26,835 bases of DNA from Methanoregula sp. (GCA_023228295.1 JALOBP010000037.1:1-26835), one strand, 5' to 3'. Positions 1 to 7,286 are shown, counted from the stretch's first letter. The notes: generated by a model from the sequence alone, not told the origin. Numbers and translations: made by a program.

Positions 1-110
1 CTTTCGGGAAACACCTGGTCTCATTCCGAACCCAGCAGTTAAGCCGGAACACGTAGTATGCTGTACTGAGGTACGCGAGTCCCCGGGAACCATACCAAGC
101 TGCTATCACC
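1..110 (+). rRNA. rrf: 5S ribosomal RNA, 5' end cut by window start
   Basis: The segment carries the conserved 5S core (cattccgaaccc, then agttaagcc) followed by the loop D/E helix region and a 3' strand ending in gctgctatcacc. The first roughly 10-15 nt of a normal 5S, which would pair with that 3' strand, lie outside the window. This probably marks the end of an rRNA operon. The exact 3' end is approximate. Confidence 0.9.
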
Positions 111-114
111 TTTC

Positions 115-617
115 CTTTACACGGCAATTCTGTTCTCATGAAATTTTTCTTACGAGCGGAAGCTCTCTTCACGTCATTGTATCGTTTTTACGGATACCGT
201 GAGGTTCGCGGCCTTGAGTGATACATTCTGATAAAAAGTACATCTCTACTTACAATTCACCCTCTGTTATATGGCAGATCCCCATGACCTCCCCGCATCT
301 CTCCGTATAAGGGACAACCGGTCAACGGGACCCCAACGCTGCACGTTGTGCCATGAAGTGCTGCTATCCGGGAACAGGGCCATCCGATTTATTACCGTAT
401 CCTGCTCGTGGAAATGTACATACGGGTGCCTGAAGTCCCTGGAATTAATTCTCCAGGCAATCATGATTCCGGGTATCCTTGCCTTTTACCCACTTTTTTC
501 TACAGTTACATCTCACCGCGATTATAGTGTCATCCTGTACTTTGGTTTTTGAAACACCCGCATCGTCGATAAAAAGATGTTTCAGATCAATTCCGATTAA
601 TGGAGAATCAATTTTTA
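115..617. other. Intergenic stretch without a convincing gene
   Basis: About 500 bp between the 5S rRNA and the convergent regulator gene. Short open frames exist on both strands (for example 271-552 plus and 267-464 minus), but they overlap each other, show no recognisable domain and have no clear ribosome binding site. No tRNA cloverleaf was found by eye. Confidence 0.5.
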
Positions 618-1418
618 CTATTGCAGTCCGTATTGTCCGTCCTTGTTGACTGGGCGGGCCTGTTTCTGGTAATATGAGAAGAGATCCTTCCCCCATTTTA
701 TTGCAGACGGCTCGGTGCTGACGAGATCGCGTTTCGAGTCAAAAATTCCGGTTTTGGTAAACATACTCATACAGAAATATTTCTCAGTCACAATGTAGGC
801 AAATTTCGGGTTATCTTCATAGATAGAGAGATGGGCATTATTGTATTGGACGCCTTCCAACAGGAAATCATAATATTCCTTACGGATTTTTTCGTAAGCA
901 TTTTTCGAGAGAATAAGGCTGACATCCCGTCCCTGCTTTGCCAGAGACAGGAAGAAATGGGGATATATCGGATGTACGATCGGCGAGATTCCTGCTACAT
1001 TTTCTGATTTAAGGATCATATCGAGAAACTGTGAATGAGGTTCAAAACTGTCTTCTGTTTCGGCTTCTACAATATGGGTTTTTTTTAACTCCCCGAGCCG
1101 GTGTAAAAATGCCGGGGGAATGGCCCCGATGTCATGTTCCTGCCAGAACTTTTTCTGATGTTCGATTACTGACAGGGTCCTCTCGAATTGTTCGAGCTGG
1201 TGGGTGGTAAGCTGCCCAATATCCGTGAGCCCGTACGTTCCATCCTCTTTGATGATCAACCCCTCTTCCTCAAGGATCCGTATCTGGGGGAGCATCCCGG
1301 AGGCAGTTACATTCAATTGGGTTTTTATCTCATCCAGGGATTTGGGACCACTGAGTAACAGGAGGAGGAGTCGCTTCCGTTTCTCCGATGTGGTCACGAT
1401 AGCAATCAGATCTGACAT
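618..1418 (-). CDS. FilR1-like winged-helix transcriptional regulator (DUF1724 type)
   Basis: A 266-residue protein. Residues about 1-75 form a winged helix-turn-helix (EKRKRLLLLLLSGPKSLDEI, then LPQIRILEEEGLI and a wing with YGLTDIG). The rest resembles the FilR1 middle domain found in methanogen regulators: a segment on siting of the ligand-like fold (SPIVHPIYPHFF), a sensor-like region (VSLILSKNAYEKIRKEY) and the late motif FCMSMFTKTGIFDS. Such proteins are numerous in Methanomicrobia and regulate methanogenesis or stress genes; the ligand is unknown. The start is supported by AAGGTG about 6 nt upstream on the minus strand. It is transcribed away from the RiPP-like cluster across a 250-bp AT-rich gap, so it is a candidate regulator of that cluster, which is inference from position only. 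The 3' side has no neighbour before the 5S rRNA. Confidence 0.85.
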   Translation of the reverse strand: MSDLIAIVTTSEKRKRLLLLLLSGPKSLDEIKTQLNVTASGMLPQIRILEEEGLIIKEDGTYGLTDIGQLTTHQLEQFERTLSVIEHQKKFWQEHDIGAIPPAFLHRLGELKKTHIVEAETEDSFEPHSQFLDMILKSENVAGISPIVHPIYPHFFLSLAKQGRDVSLILSKNAYEKIRKEYYDFLLEGVQYNNAHLSIYEDNPKFAYIVTEKYFCMSMFTKTGIFDSKRDLVSTEPSAIKWGKDLFSYYQKQARPVNKDGQYGLQ

Positions 1419-1454
1419 AAAACACCTTTACATTCCGGCGGGAACGAAATCACC

Positions 1455-1476
1455 CTAATACAAATAATAATAATAA
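1455..1476 (-). promoter_or_regulatory. Possible promoter of the FilR1-like regulator
   Basis: An AT-rich tract (read on the minus strand as ttattattattatttgtatta) ends about 37 bp upstream of the regulator start. It could hold a TATA box, but no single element stands out, so the position is approximate. Confidence 0.35.
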
Positions 1477-1641
1477 CATCCGTATTTCATTAAACCATTT
1501 ATTAAATTTTAAAACATTATGCATTTCTGTTGATGATTTACCGATCATATAACCACCAGGATTTATAATATAAGAATAAGGTTTTATAACATTTCAACAG
1601 TATTAAAATTTTTCAATATGTCCTTAATATGAAATACAATC

Positions 1642-1652
1642 TAAAATATATT
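1642..1652 (+). promoter_or_regulatory. TATA-like promoter element of the RiPP operon
   Basis: The 11-mer taaaatatatt lies 30 bp before the first stem of the structured leader. The same 11-mer occurs at 6467-6477, 31 bp before the second leader copy. Archaeal transcription starts about 25 bp downstream of the TATA centre, which would place the RNA 5' end at about 1670-1675, right at the leader's first helix. Confidence 0.65.
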
Positions 1653-1671
1653 TATTTAAATTCAAGAATCG

Positions 1672-1871
1672 ATCCGACAGGAATATCCTTAGTGTGAAAC
1701 ACCCTTAGGATGTCGGATATGATGACTGTCAGAGAACGAGGAGGGACGGGTTCAATTCAGATGCACACTGTCAGGATCCGCACCTGCCCGAAGGCAGAGT
1801 AGCGATTGTCATAACTGAATTTATGGTTTTCTTATCCTGCCCCAGAAAAAGACAAAACGGAGGAAAAAAAC
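1672..1871 (+). promoter_or_regulatory. Conserved structured 5' leader RNA, copy 1 (riboswitch-like candidate)
   Basis: A near-copy of 6498-6703. Helices seen: P1 1672-1679 with 1711-1718 (8 bp); inner hairpin P2 1685-1692 with 1704-1711, capped by tgtGAAaca, its closing pair sharing base 1711 with P1; P3 1747-1753 with 1774-1780 enclosing a loop identical in both copies; P4 1784-1788 with 1793-1797 (CTGCC, CGAA, GGCAG); P5 1827-1832 with 1844-1849 whose loop carries a second CTGCC. The Shine-Dalgarno GGAGG is at 1859-1863, 8 nt before the precursor ATG. Several helices keep pairing through base changes between copies. I do not recognise a known Rfam class. It could instead be a protein-binding leader or, in part, a short upstream ORF (1719-1802). 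Confidence 0.7.
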
Positions 1872-2015
1872 ATGGAAATCCTTAGCGGAAATGAAATGAA
1901 CGGAATTGAAATGTCGACTGTCGGACTCGCTTGCTATTGGACATGCAAATGCCCGGTTAGCGGTCTGTATGATACTTACTACGCCAACCGCGATGCAGCC
2001 ATCGCCGGCCTGTGA
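1872..2015 (+). CDS. Candidate RiPP precursor peptide (47 aa)
   Basis: A small ORF of 47 residues missed by usual length cut-offs. It starts after a strong GGAGG (1859-1863). The N-terminal half is acidic, Met/Asn-rich and leader-like (MEILSGNEMNGIEMS); the C-terminal half has three Cys at 21, 25 and 27 (ACYWTCKCPVSG) plus Trp23 and Tyr22, 33, 36 and 37, ending in AAIAGL. It lies directly upstream of two radical SAM/SPASM genes and an exporter, the usual layout for ranthipeptide or sactipeptide clusters, so Cys thioether formation or Tyr/Trp crosslinking is a reasonable guess. No double-glycine cleavage motif is seen. I do not recognise the family. That it is translated is supported by the RBS and the gene order; the modification is inference. 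Confidence 0.75.
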   Translation: MEILSGNEMNGIEMSTVGLACYWTCKCPVSGLYDTYYANRDAAIAGL

Positions 2016-2053
2016 TTTCAAACCCATTTTTTATTTTTTTTGGAGGTCCAATC

Positions 2054-3520
2054 ATGGAATTTGAAACGAAATCCGGAGTCAGGTATTATTACGATAACGA
2101 GATTGGTATTGCCTTTCCTTCACATCCTCTTATGGAAAAAATGATTCATAACATTCCCCTGCAGGAAGAAGATCTCTCTGCAGTCTCGACAAAGGAAGAT
2201 TTTCTTTTTTATTCCAGATTTTTACAGAAACTTAACAAAATCCGTCCCAAACAGGGCGTTCCCGGGCCACACCCCCTTCAGCCTGAAGACGTGAAAAAGA
2301 TGGTGTTACGTGAGGGACTACTCCAGATGACCCTGGGTGTAACAGAAGAATGCAATCTCCGATGCAAGTATTGTGTTTATTCAGATTCCTACTCCCTGAT
2401 GCGTAACCCCTCAAATGATATGATGGATTTTCCAACAGCGAAAAAAGCACTTGACTGGTATATTTCACTGGTCATGGAAGGAAGGGAGTACAATCCCGTA
2501 AGAAAACCGGGAATAGGTTTCTATGGTGGCGAACCACTCCTGAATTTTGATCTTGTAAAAAAATGCATTCATTATATCAAAACCACGTATCCTGAGCTGG
2601 ATGTTCACTATTCAATCACTACCAATGGAACACTCCTGAATAAAGAAAAAGAAGATTTTCTCAAGGAACATGGGTTTTCAATTTCAATCAGTATCGATGG
2701 TCCCAAAGATGAACATGACCGGAACCGGGTATACCCGAATGGCAGGGGTACTTTTACTGATATTATGAAAAATGTCCGCCGAATGATTGCAGGCGGATAT
2801 GAAGACTGCAAAGCCATTTGTGTCTTTGACTGGAAAAGCAATTTGTCCCGTCTGGATGCGTTTTTCCGTCAGCCGGATATCCCTCGGCTTTTCATAATGA
2901 CAAATCCGTCAGTACAGGGAGGGTGTGTATATTATGATCAGTTTTCAGAAGATGATATCCGGAATTACCTTCTATCTGAAGAAAAGACTTTCCAATATTA
3001 TCTCGATCATGCCCCTTATGATACCGCAAGGGAATCTTGTTTAGAACACCTCTATCCGATCTATGCAAGCAGATTCCTGTATAGTACCAGTGTTATGATT
3101 ATGCCGGAAAGTCGAATTATTCCCTATTCCGGAGCCTGCATCCTGGGAAGGAAGATCTTCGTTGATGTTCACGGTAATTTCCATGCCTGCGAGCGCATCA
3201 ATCAATCTTTCCCGATCGGTAATGTCCAGTCCGGATTGGACTTCCAGAGGATTGCTGTTATGATGAATGAATATCTTGAACATCTGGACTCCTGTGGGAC
3301 ATGCAGAATCAGTAAATTGTGTGGCTATTGCTACAATCACTTCGCCCAGAAAGGACATTTTGATTATGCATCCGGTGTGTGCAAAAATGAAGAGAACCGT
3401 AAAAAAACTGATTTTTCCAGAGCATTTACTCTTGGTGAGCGCTATCCTCATCTGCTCGATATGGCCGTCAATGACTATTATACCTGGCTTTCGAAGGTAT
3501 CACCAACACTGGGTGATTAA
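2054..3520 (+). CDS. Radical SAM/SPASM peptide maturase 1
   Basis: A 488-residue enzyme. The start at 2054 is chosen because GGAGGT lies 7 nt upstream at 2041-2046; an in-frame ATG at 2012 has no such site. The radical SAM motif CxxxCxxC is at Cys100, Cys104 and Cys107 (CNLRCKYC), with GGEP at 158-161. The C-terminal SPASM domain has the full seven-Cys pattern: Cys362, Cys379 (GNFHAC, the Gx4C step), Cys414, Cys417, Cys423, Cys426 and Cys443, which would bind two auxiliary [4Fe-4S] clusters. The roughly 90 residues before the core may help bind the peptide leader. Enzymes of this build install thioether or C-C/C-O crosslinks on ribosomal peptides using S-adenosylmethionine. It follows the precursor by 38 bp and is 3 bp from the next gene, so one operon is likely. 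The exact reaction is unknown. Confidence 0.88.
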   Translation: MEFETKSGVRYYYDNEIGIAFPSHPLMEKMIHNIPLQEEDLSAVSTKEDFLFYSRFLQKLNKIRPKQGVPGPHPLQPEDVKKMVLREGLLQMTLGVTEECNLRCKYCVYSDSYSLMRNPSNDMMDFPTAKKALDWYISLVMEGREYNPVRKPGIGFYGGEPLLNFDLVKKCIHYIKTTYPELDVHYSITTNGTLLNKEKEDFLKEHGFSISISIDGPKDEHDRNRVYPNGRGTFTDIMKNVRRMIAGGYEDCKAICVFDWKSNLSRLDAFFRQPDIPRLFIMTNPSVQGGCVYYDQFSEDDIRNYLLSEEKTFQYYLDHAPYDTARESCLEHLYPIYASRFLYSTSVMIMPESRIIPYSGACILGRKIFVDVHGNFHACERINQSFPIGNVQSGLDFQRIAVMMNEYLEHLDSCGTCRISKLCGYCYNHFAQKGHFDYASGVCKNEENRKKTDFSRAFTLGERYPHLLDMAVNDYYTWLSKVSPTLGD

Positions 3521-3523
3521 TCA

Positions 3524-4675
3524 ATGTACTTCCGACTGAATCCCGAATGCTATTATATCAAAGGTGACCAGAATGGCGCGATCTATGATCTTATTGAAGG
3601 GGATATTTATGCCCTCAATCCAAAGGAATCCCAAACGATAGAAACATGTGAAGACAATGGGGTAGTTGATCCAAAAGATCCTTTTCTTTGCGAGTTAAAA
3701 CAACGAACCGTTGGAAATTTTTATGAAAAAAAAGTATATATTGAAAAACTCCGGCTGGGTTCTCCCATAGCAGATTTCCAGCTGGATAGGCCCCCGGTAC
3801 TTATTCGGGCTTTTCTGGAGATTGACAACCGTTGTGACCGGTCCTGCTGGTATTGTGGATGCCATGGTGTTTCCAGGAGCCAGGGGTGTTTTGGCTGCAA
3901 TACATGGGATGAGGATGGAACACCGGTTCATGCCCCCCGTTGGAAAGAACTGATCGACGAATTACATCATCTCAACTGCATGTCGCTCTTGATCAAGGGT
4001 GGGGATCTTACCCGGAACTGGGGAAAAACTCAAGAAATTCTTGAATATGCAAACAAAAAATTTCCATCAATATTTGTTATCGGCCATAAGCAGCATTTCT
4101 CCAAAGAGACTTATGAATACTTGGAAAATAAGGCAAATCTGATACTCCAGACTGATAGTATATCAGATATTGGCAACCAACACCAGTATTTACTTACAAT
4201 GGACTACCAGAAATCCCAAGAATTTGCCGGAAACCTTCCCCCTAATGTTATGGTTGATATGGTTTCCCGGAATTTTGATCCATTGCAGCCGGATTCCCCA
4301 TTAAGTTCAAAAAAGAAAATGCCGAAAACAAATCTGGAACGGTTCACCCATAACAATAAACTGCATCCCTGCCTTGCACAGAGTATAACTATATCCTGGA
4401 ACGGGGAGGTACTCCCCTGCCCGATGATGAGAAACTATTCTCTCGGCAATATCAATGACCGGAAATTATGGACGTTTTTCAAAAACACGCCAGACAGCAT
4501 CCAGGAGTTCTGGAATATCAGCCTCACCCGCCTGGATAAATGCGGTAAATGTGAATTCAGGTACGCGTGCACGGACTGCCGGGCACTTGAAACAGCAAAA
4601 ACCGGTGATCTGAAGAGTAAAGTGTTGTGCAATTATGATCCCTCAAAAGGAATGTGGCAACAACCAGCTGCTTAA
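3524..4675 (+). CDS. Radical SAM/SPASM peptide maturase 2
   Basis: A 383-residue enzyme starting 3 bp after the previous stop. Residues about 8-45 (CYYIKGDQNGAIYDLIEGD) resemble the PqqD-like/RRE-type N-terminus of some RiPP maturases, which would bind the precursor leader. The radical SAM Cys are 104, 108 and 111 (CDRSCWYC). Three further Cys follow at once (113, 122, 125: GCHGVSRSQGCFGC), which is unusual. The GGEP position reads KGGDL (158-162). SPASM Cys are 283, 299, 340, 343, 349, 352 and 369, again seven. It is a different subfamily from maturase 1, so the two probably act in sequence or as a pair on one peptide; this is inference. The end overlaps the transporter start by 41 bp, suggesting translational coupling. 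Confidence 0.87.
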   Translation: MYFRLNPECYYIKGDQNGAIYDLIEGDIYALNPKESQTIETCEDNGVVDPKDPFLCELKQRTVGNFYEKKVYIEKLRLGSPIADFQLDRPPVLIRAFLEIDNRCDRSCWYCGCHGVSRSQGCFGCNTWDEDGTPVHAPRWKELIDELHHLNCMSLLIKGGDLTRNWGKTQEILEYANKKFPSIFVIGHKQHFSKETYEYLENKANLILQTDSISDIGNQHQYLLTMDYQKSQEFAGNLPPNVMVDMVSRNFDPLQPDSPLSSKKKMPKTNLERFTHNNKLHPCLAQSITISWNGEVLPCPMMRNYSLGNINDRKLWTFFKNTPDSIQEFWNISLTRLDKCGKCEFRYACTDCRALETAKTGDLKSKVLCNYDPSKGMWQQPAA

Positions 4676-6320
4676 GGGACTCATCCTGTCCCACCCTTTT
4701 GCAATCATTGCATTATTACTCCTGAGTGTACTCGGGACTCTCTTCTCTCTTGCCACCCCCATGATAATGGGCCAGTTGATCGATACGGTCCTTATTGGGA
4801 AAAACACGTCCTTACTTGTACCTATCCTCCTTGGGATGTCCGGATTATTTCTCGTTTCCGCACTGTCGGGTTATCTTTCAAACAATATCCGGGGCAATCT
4901 GAACCTGGTACTTTTCAAAGAACTTGCGCACGATCTTTTCGGGGCGGTCCAGGAGGCCTCGCTATCGGATCTCCAGAAAATTAAAACCGGCGATCTGCTG
5001 ACAAGGACGATAGGGAATACCAATGCGGCAGTCCTGACTGTTACCTCAATTATCCCGCAAATTGTGGTTGCGATATTCGGCTTTATCCTGCCATTCATGA
5101 TAATGCTCACATTAAATCCCAAACTGGCAGTAATTACATCAACCCCGATAATTCTATTTATCATTTCCTCGGTATATTACGGAAATAAAATGAAAAAATG
5201 CCAACGGAATACCCTGGATTCCGCTGCCGGGATGAACTCCTTTTTAAAAGAAGCGTATTCGATAGTGCCGCTCACAAAAGTGTTTTTACTGGAACAATGG
5301 ATACACGATAAGTTTGACACCCACATGACAAAATACTATAATGCCTCGTGGGATGTTGTCAAGGTATCTTCGATGAGTTCTTCGATGGGCATGATAATTT
5401 ATGGCATACCCACACTTTTAGTGCTCTCGTTTGGCAGCATGGAAGTCCTCAATGGATCGATGAGCCTTGGGACATTTACTGCGTTTATGGGATATATCGG
5501 CCTGTTCTTCTCACCCATCCAGATGCTATCGATATACTGGACGAGTTATAAGAGCTCCCAGGCATCATTTGATCGGATCGGTGAAATTTTCTCGCTGAAG
5601 AAGGAGATATGGGGAGTGAAAACACTTCCTTCACATATAGAAAAGATCGACTTCGAGAAGATCCATTTCACCTATGACAACAGGGTTATCTTCCATGATT
5701 TCAGCGCAACGTTCCTGCGGGGCATGAACTATATCACCGGGGAGAACGGTTCGGGAAAATCAACGCTCATCAGGTTGTTATGCGGATTATACCGTCCCGA
5801 CAAGGGAAGGATTCTCATCGACAGGCAGGACATCACATCACTGAGCAGGGAATCACTCCGCCAGTCTGTCTCAATGGTATTTCCCGATGCCCTGATCTTT
5901 GACGGCAGCATCTGCGAGAATATCCTTATCGGGGACATATCCGCGTCCCGCGAGGATGTTGTGAACGCCGCTAAGAAAGCGGAGCTCGATACGTTTGTCA
6001 GCGGACTCCCGGATATGTACGATACGGCTGTGGGGGAGGCCGGCCTGAACCTGTCCAGCGGCGAGAAGCAGAAGATTGCCCTTGCCCGGGTGATCCTGAG
6101 GAACTCTCCCATTATCGTCTTCGATGAATTCACAAGGTCGATCGATATCGACTCGAAACGATCAATCCTCTCCGTTATCCGGAAGATGGACGACAAGATT
6201 GTGATCATCATCACGCATGACCGCAGTGAGATCGAGAGTGGCTGCAACCTGGTGGAGATTGGAAGGAACCATCTCCCAACCGGGAATAATGGCACGGGGC
6301 CGGGGAAATCCCCGGTATAA
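4635..6320 (+). CDS. ABC exporter, fused membrane and ATPase domains
   Basis: A 561-residue half-transporter of the ABC type IV exporter fold. Residues about 15-310 hold six hydrophobic segments; the ATPase domain has Walker A GENGSGKST (369-377), signature LSSGEKQ (473-479), Walker B IIVFDE (493-498) and the H-loop His528. The D-loop is altered (TRSIDID, where SALD is usual). There is no N-terminal C39 peptidase domain, so it should export but not cleave the leader. It would work as a homodimer in the cytoplasmic membrane. The start at 4635 lies inside the end of maturase 2; no strong RBS is seen, consistent with coupling. From its place in the operon the substrate is most likely the modified peptide (inference); self-immunity is another option. 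Confidence 0.88.
   Translation: MIPQKECGNNQLLKGLILSHPFAIIALLLLSVLGTLFSLATPMIMGQLIDTVLIGKNTSLLVPILLGMSGLFLVSALSGYLSNNIRGNLNLVLFKELAHDLFGAVQEASLSDLQKIKTGDLLTRTIGNTNAAVLTVTSIIPQIVVAIFGFILPFMIMLTLNPKLAVITSTPIILFIISSVYYGNKMKKCQRNTLDSAAGMNSFLKEAYSIVPLTKVFLLEQWIHDKFDTHMTKYYNASWDVVKVSSMSSSMGMIIYGIPTLLVLSFGSMEVLNGSMSLGTFTAFMGYIGLFFSPIQMLSIYWTSYKSSQASFDRIGEIFSLKKEIWGVKTLPSHIEKIDFEKIHFTYDNRVIFHDFSATFLRGMNYITGENGSGKSTLIRLLCGLYRPDKGRILIDRQDITSLSRESLRQSVSMVFPDALIFDGSICENILIGDISASREDVVNAAKKAELDTFVSGLPDMYDTAVGEAGLNLSSGEKQKIALARVILRNSPIIVFDEFTRSIDIDSKRSILSVIRKMDDKIVIIITHDRSEIESGCNLVEIGRNHLPTGNNGTGPGKSPV
6300..6315 (+). terminator. GC hairpin at the end of the exporter gene
   Basis: CCGGGG (6300-6305), loop AAAT, CCCCGG (6310-6315) forms a perfect 6-bp stem just before the stop codon. 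No T-run follows directly; a T-rich tract at about 6415-6420 may be the actual stop signal. Confidence 0.35.
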
Positions 6321-6466
6321 TCCGGGCGCGACTCTGACAGAGACCTGTTGGGAATGCCAGCCGTTTCAATCCTGCAACCAACCGGTTATATTCTTGAAAT
6401 TTATGAACTCAAAATTTTTTAACGTGATTAAAAAAATATAAGAAATCTATCAAATATCATCAAGTT

Positions 6467-6477
6467 TAAAATATATT
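6467..6477 (+). promoter_or_regulatory. TATA-like promoter element of the secreted protein gene
   Basis: The same taaaatatatt 11-mer as at 1642-1652, placed 31 bp before the second leader copy. The repeated spacing argues that promoter and leader were duplicated as one unit. Confidence 0.65.
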
Positions 6478-6497
6478 CTATTCCCTTTTAAAAATAG

Positions 6498-6703
6498 ATT
6501 TAACAGGAATATCCCCAGTGTGAAACACCCTGAAGATGTCGGATATGATGACTGTCAGTGAACGAGGAAGGGCGGGACCAATTCAGATGCACACTGTCAG
6601 GACCCGCACCTGCCCGAAGGCAGAATAGTGTTTGTCATAGGAGAACTTATGACTTTTCCCAGTTCTGCCCCAGGAAAAGATAAAAAGAACGGAGGAAAAA
6701 AAC
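6498..6703 (+). promoter_or_regulatory. Conserved structured 5' leader RNA, copy 2
   Basis: The counterpart of 1672-1871. P1 6498-6505 with 6537-6544 keeps pairing through two G-U wobbles (one A-C mismatch); P2 6511-6518 with 6530-6537 gains a C-G where copy 1 has T-T, but loses two other pairs; P3 6572-6579 with 6600-6607 changes G-U to G-C and U-G to C-G and gains an end pair, with one A-A mismatch; P4 6610-6614 with 6619-6623 is identical; P5 6653-6659 with 6673-6679 is a perfect 7-bp stem whose inner pair is C-G where copy 1 has T-A. GGAGG lies at 6691-6695, followed by aaaaaaacATGGAA exactly as in copy 1. Confidence 0.7.
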
Positions 6704-7096
6704 ATGGAATTTCGTAAAATCAGCATCGTCCTGCTGGCACTCCTGCTGGCAGCGATGGTAATGGTACCGATGGTATCAGCGCACGCCGATGATATCTATA
6801 TCCAGTCTTTTGCCAGGTCAGACAGCAGCAGCGAGCATCTGTTTGGCGGAAGGGGAGATTATAACCATGGCGGCTATCTGTATGACTGGGTTGTGAAGGT
6901 AGAGCTCAAGGATGCTTCTTCCAACGTAATTCAGACCGAGTGGGGATATTGTTCGAGTGGCAATGATTGCTCTACTGGCTACAGGCCCGTCACCAGCTAC
7001 ATTCCCCCTGGGGAATACGATGTTGTAACGACAGCATGGGCAACTGGTGTCAATGCCAGATCTGGCGTCTACCACGTCACCTTCCCATTCCTTTAA
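6704..7096 (+). CDS. Small secreted protein under the same leader as the RiPP precursor
   Basis: A 130-residue protein with a clear Sec signal peptide: MEFRK, a hydrophobic core to about residue 22, then VSA-HA as the likely cleavage site near residue 26. The mature part (about 104 residues) is rich in Gly, Tyr and Ser, with two Cys at 83 and 89 (YCSSGNDC) that may form a disulfide, and a beta-rich look (DWVVKVELKD, GEYDVVTTAW). No domain was recognised. The GGAGG at 6691-6695 fixes the start. It sits after the exporter gene but has its own copy of the promoter and structured leader. A role together with the peptide (immunity, binding partner or stress response) is only a guess from the shared regulation. 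Confidence 0.82.
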   Translation: MEFRKISIVLLALLLAAMVMVPMVSAHADDIYIQSFARSDSSSEHLFGGRGDYNHGGYLYDWVVKVELKDASSNVIQTEWGYCSSGNDCSTGYRPVTSYIPPGEYDVVTTAWATGVNARSGVYHVTFPFL

Positions 7097-7113
7097 AGGT
7101 AACTATCTCCCCC

Positions 7114-7120
7114 TTTTTTT
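7114..7120 (+). terminator. T-run terminator after the secreted protein gene
   Basis: Seven T residues after a C-rich tract, 18 bp past the stop codon; T-runs terminate transcription in archaea. It closes the island on the plus strand. Confidence 0.5.
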
Positions 7121-7286
7121 ACAAGCGCGGTCATGGTCTTACAACAACATTCCTGTACATCCGTCCACGGGGTCCTGCCTGGTTTGTGAGGCCGCGCCCT
7201 GCATGACACGATCCCATTCTCACTTATGGAACGTCATGAGCCGGAAGGTTACGGCCGCTCCTTTGTGCATTGCATCCCATTCAGAC

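Noticed and set aside
271..552. 93-codon plus-strand ORF after the 5S rRNA
   Set aside because: Overlapped by other open frames on the opposite strand, no RBS, composition not protein-like, no domain recognised.
1672..1871. C/D box sRNA (atgatga looks like a C box)
   Set aside because: The motif sits beside the P1 helix and no properly spaced D, C' and D' boxes were found; the length and SD position fit an mRNA leader better.
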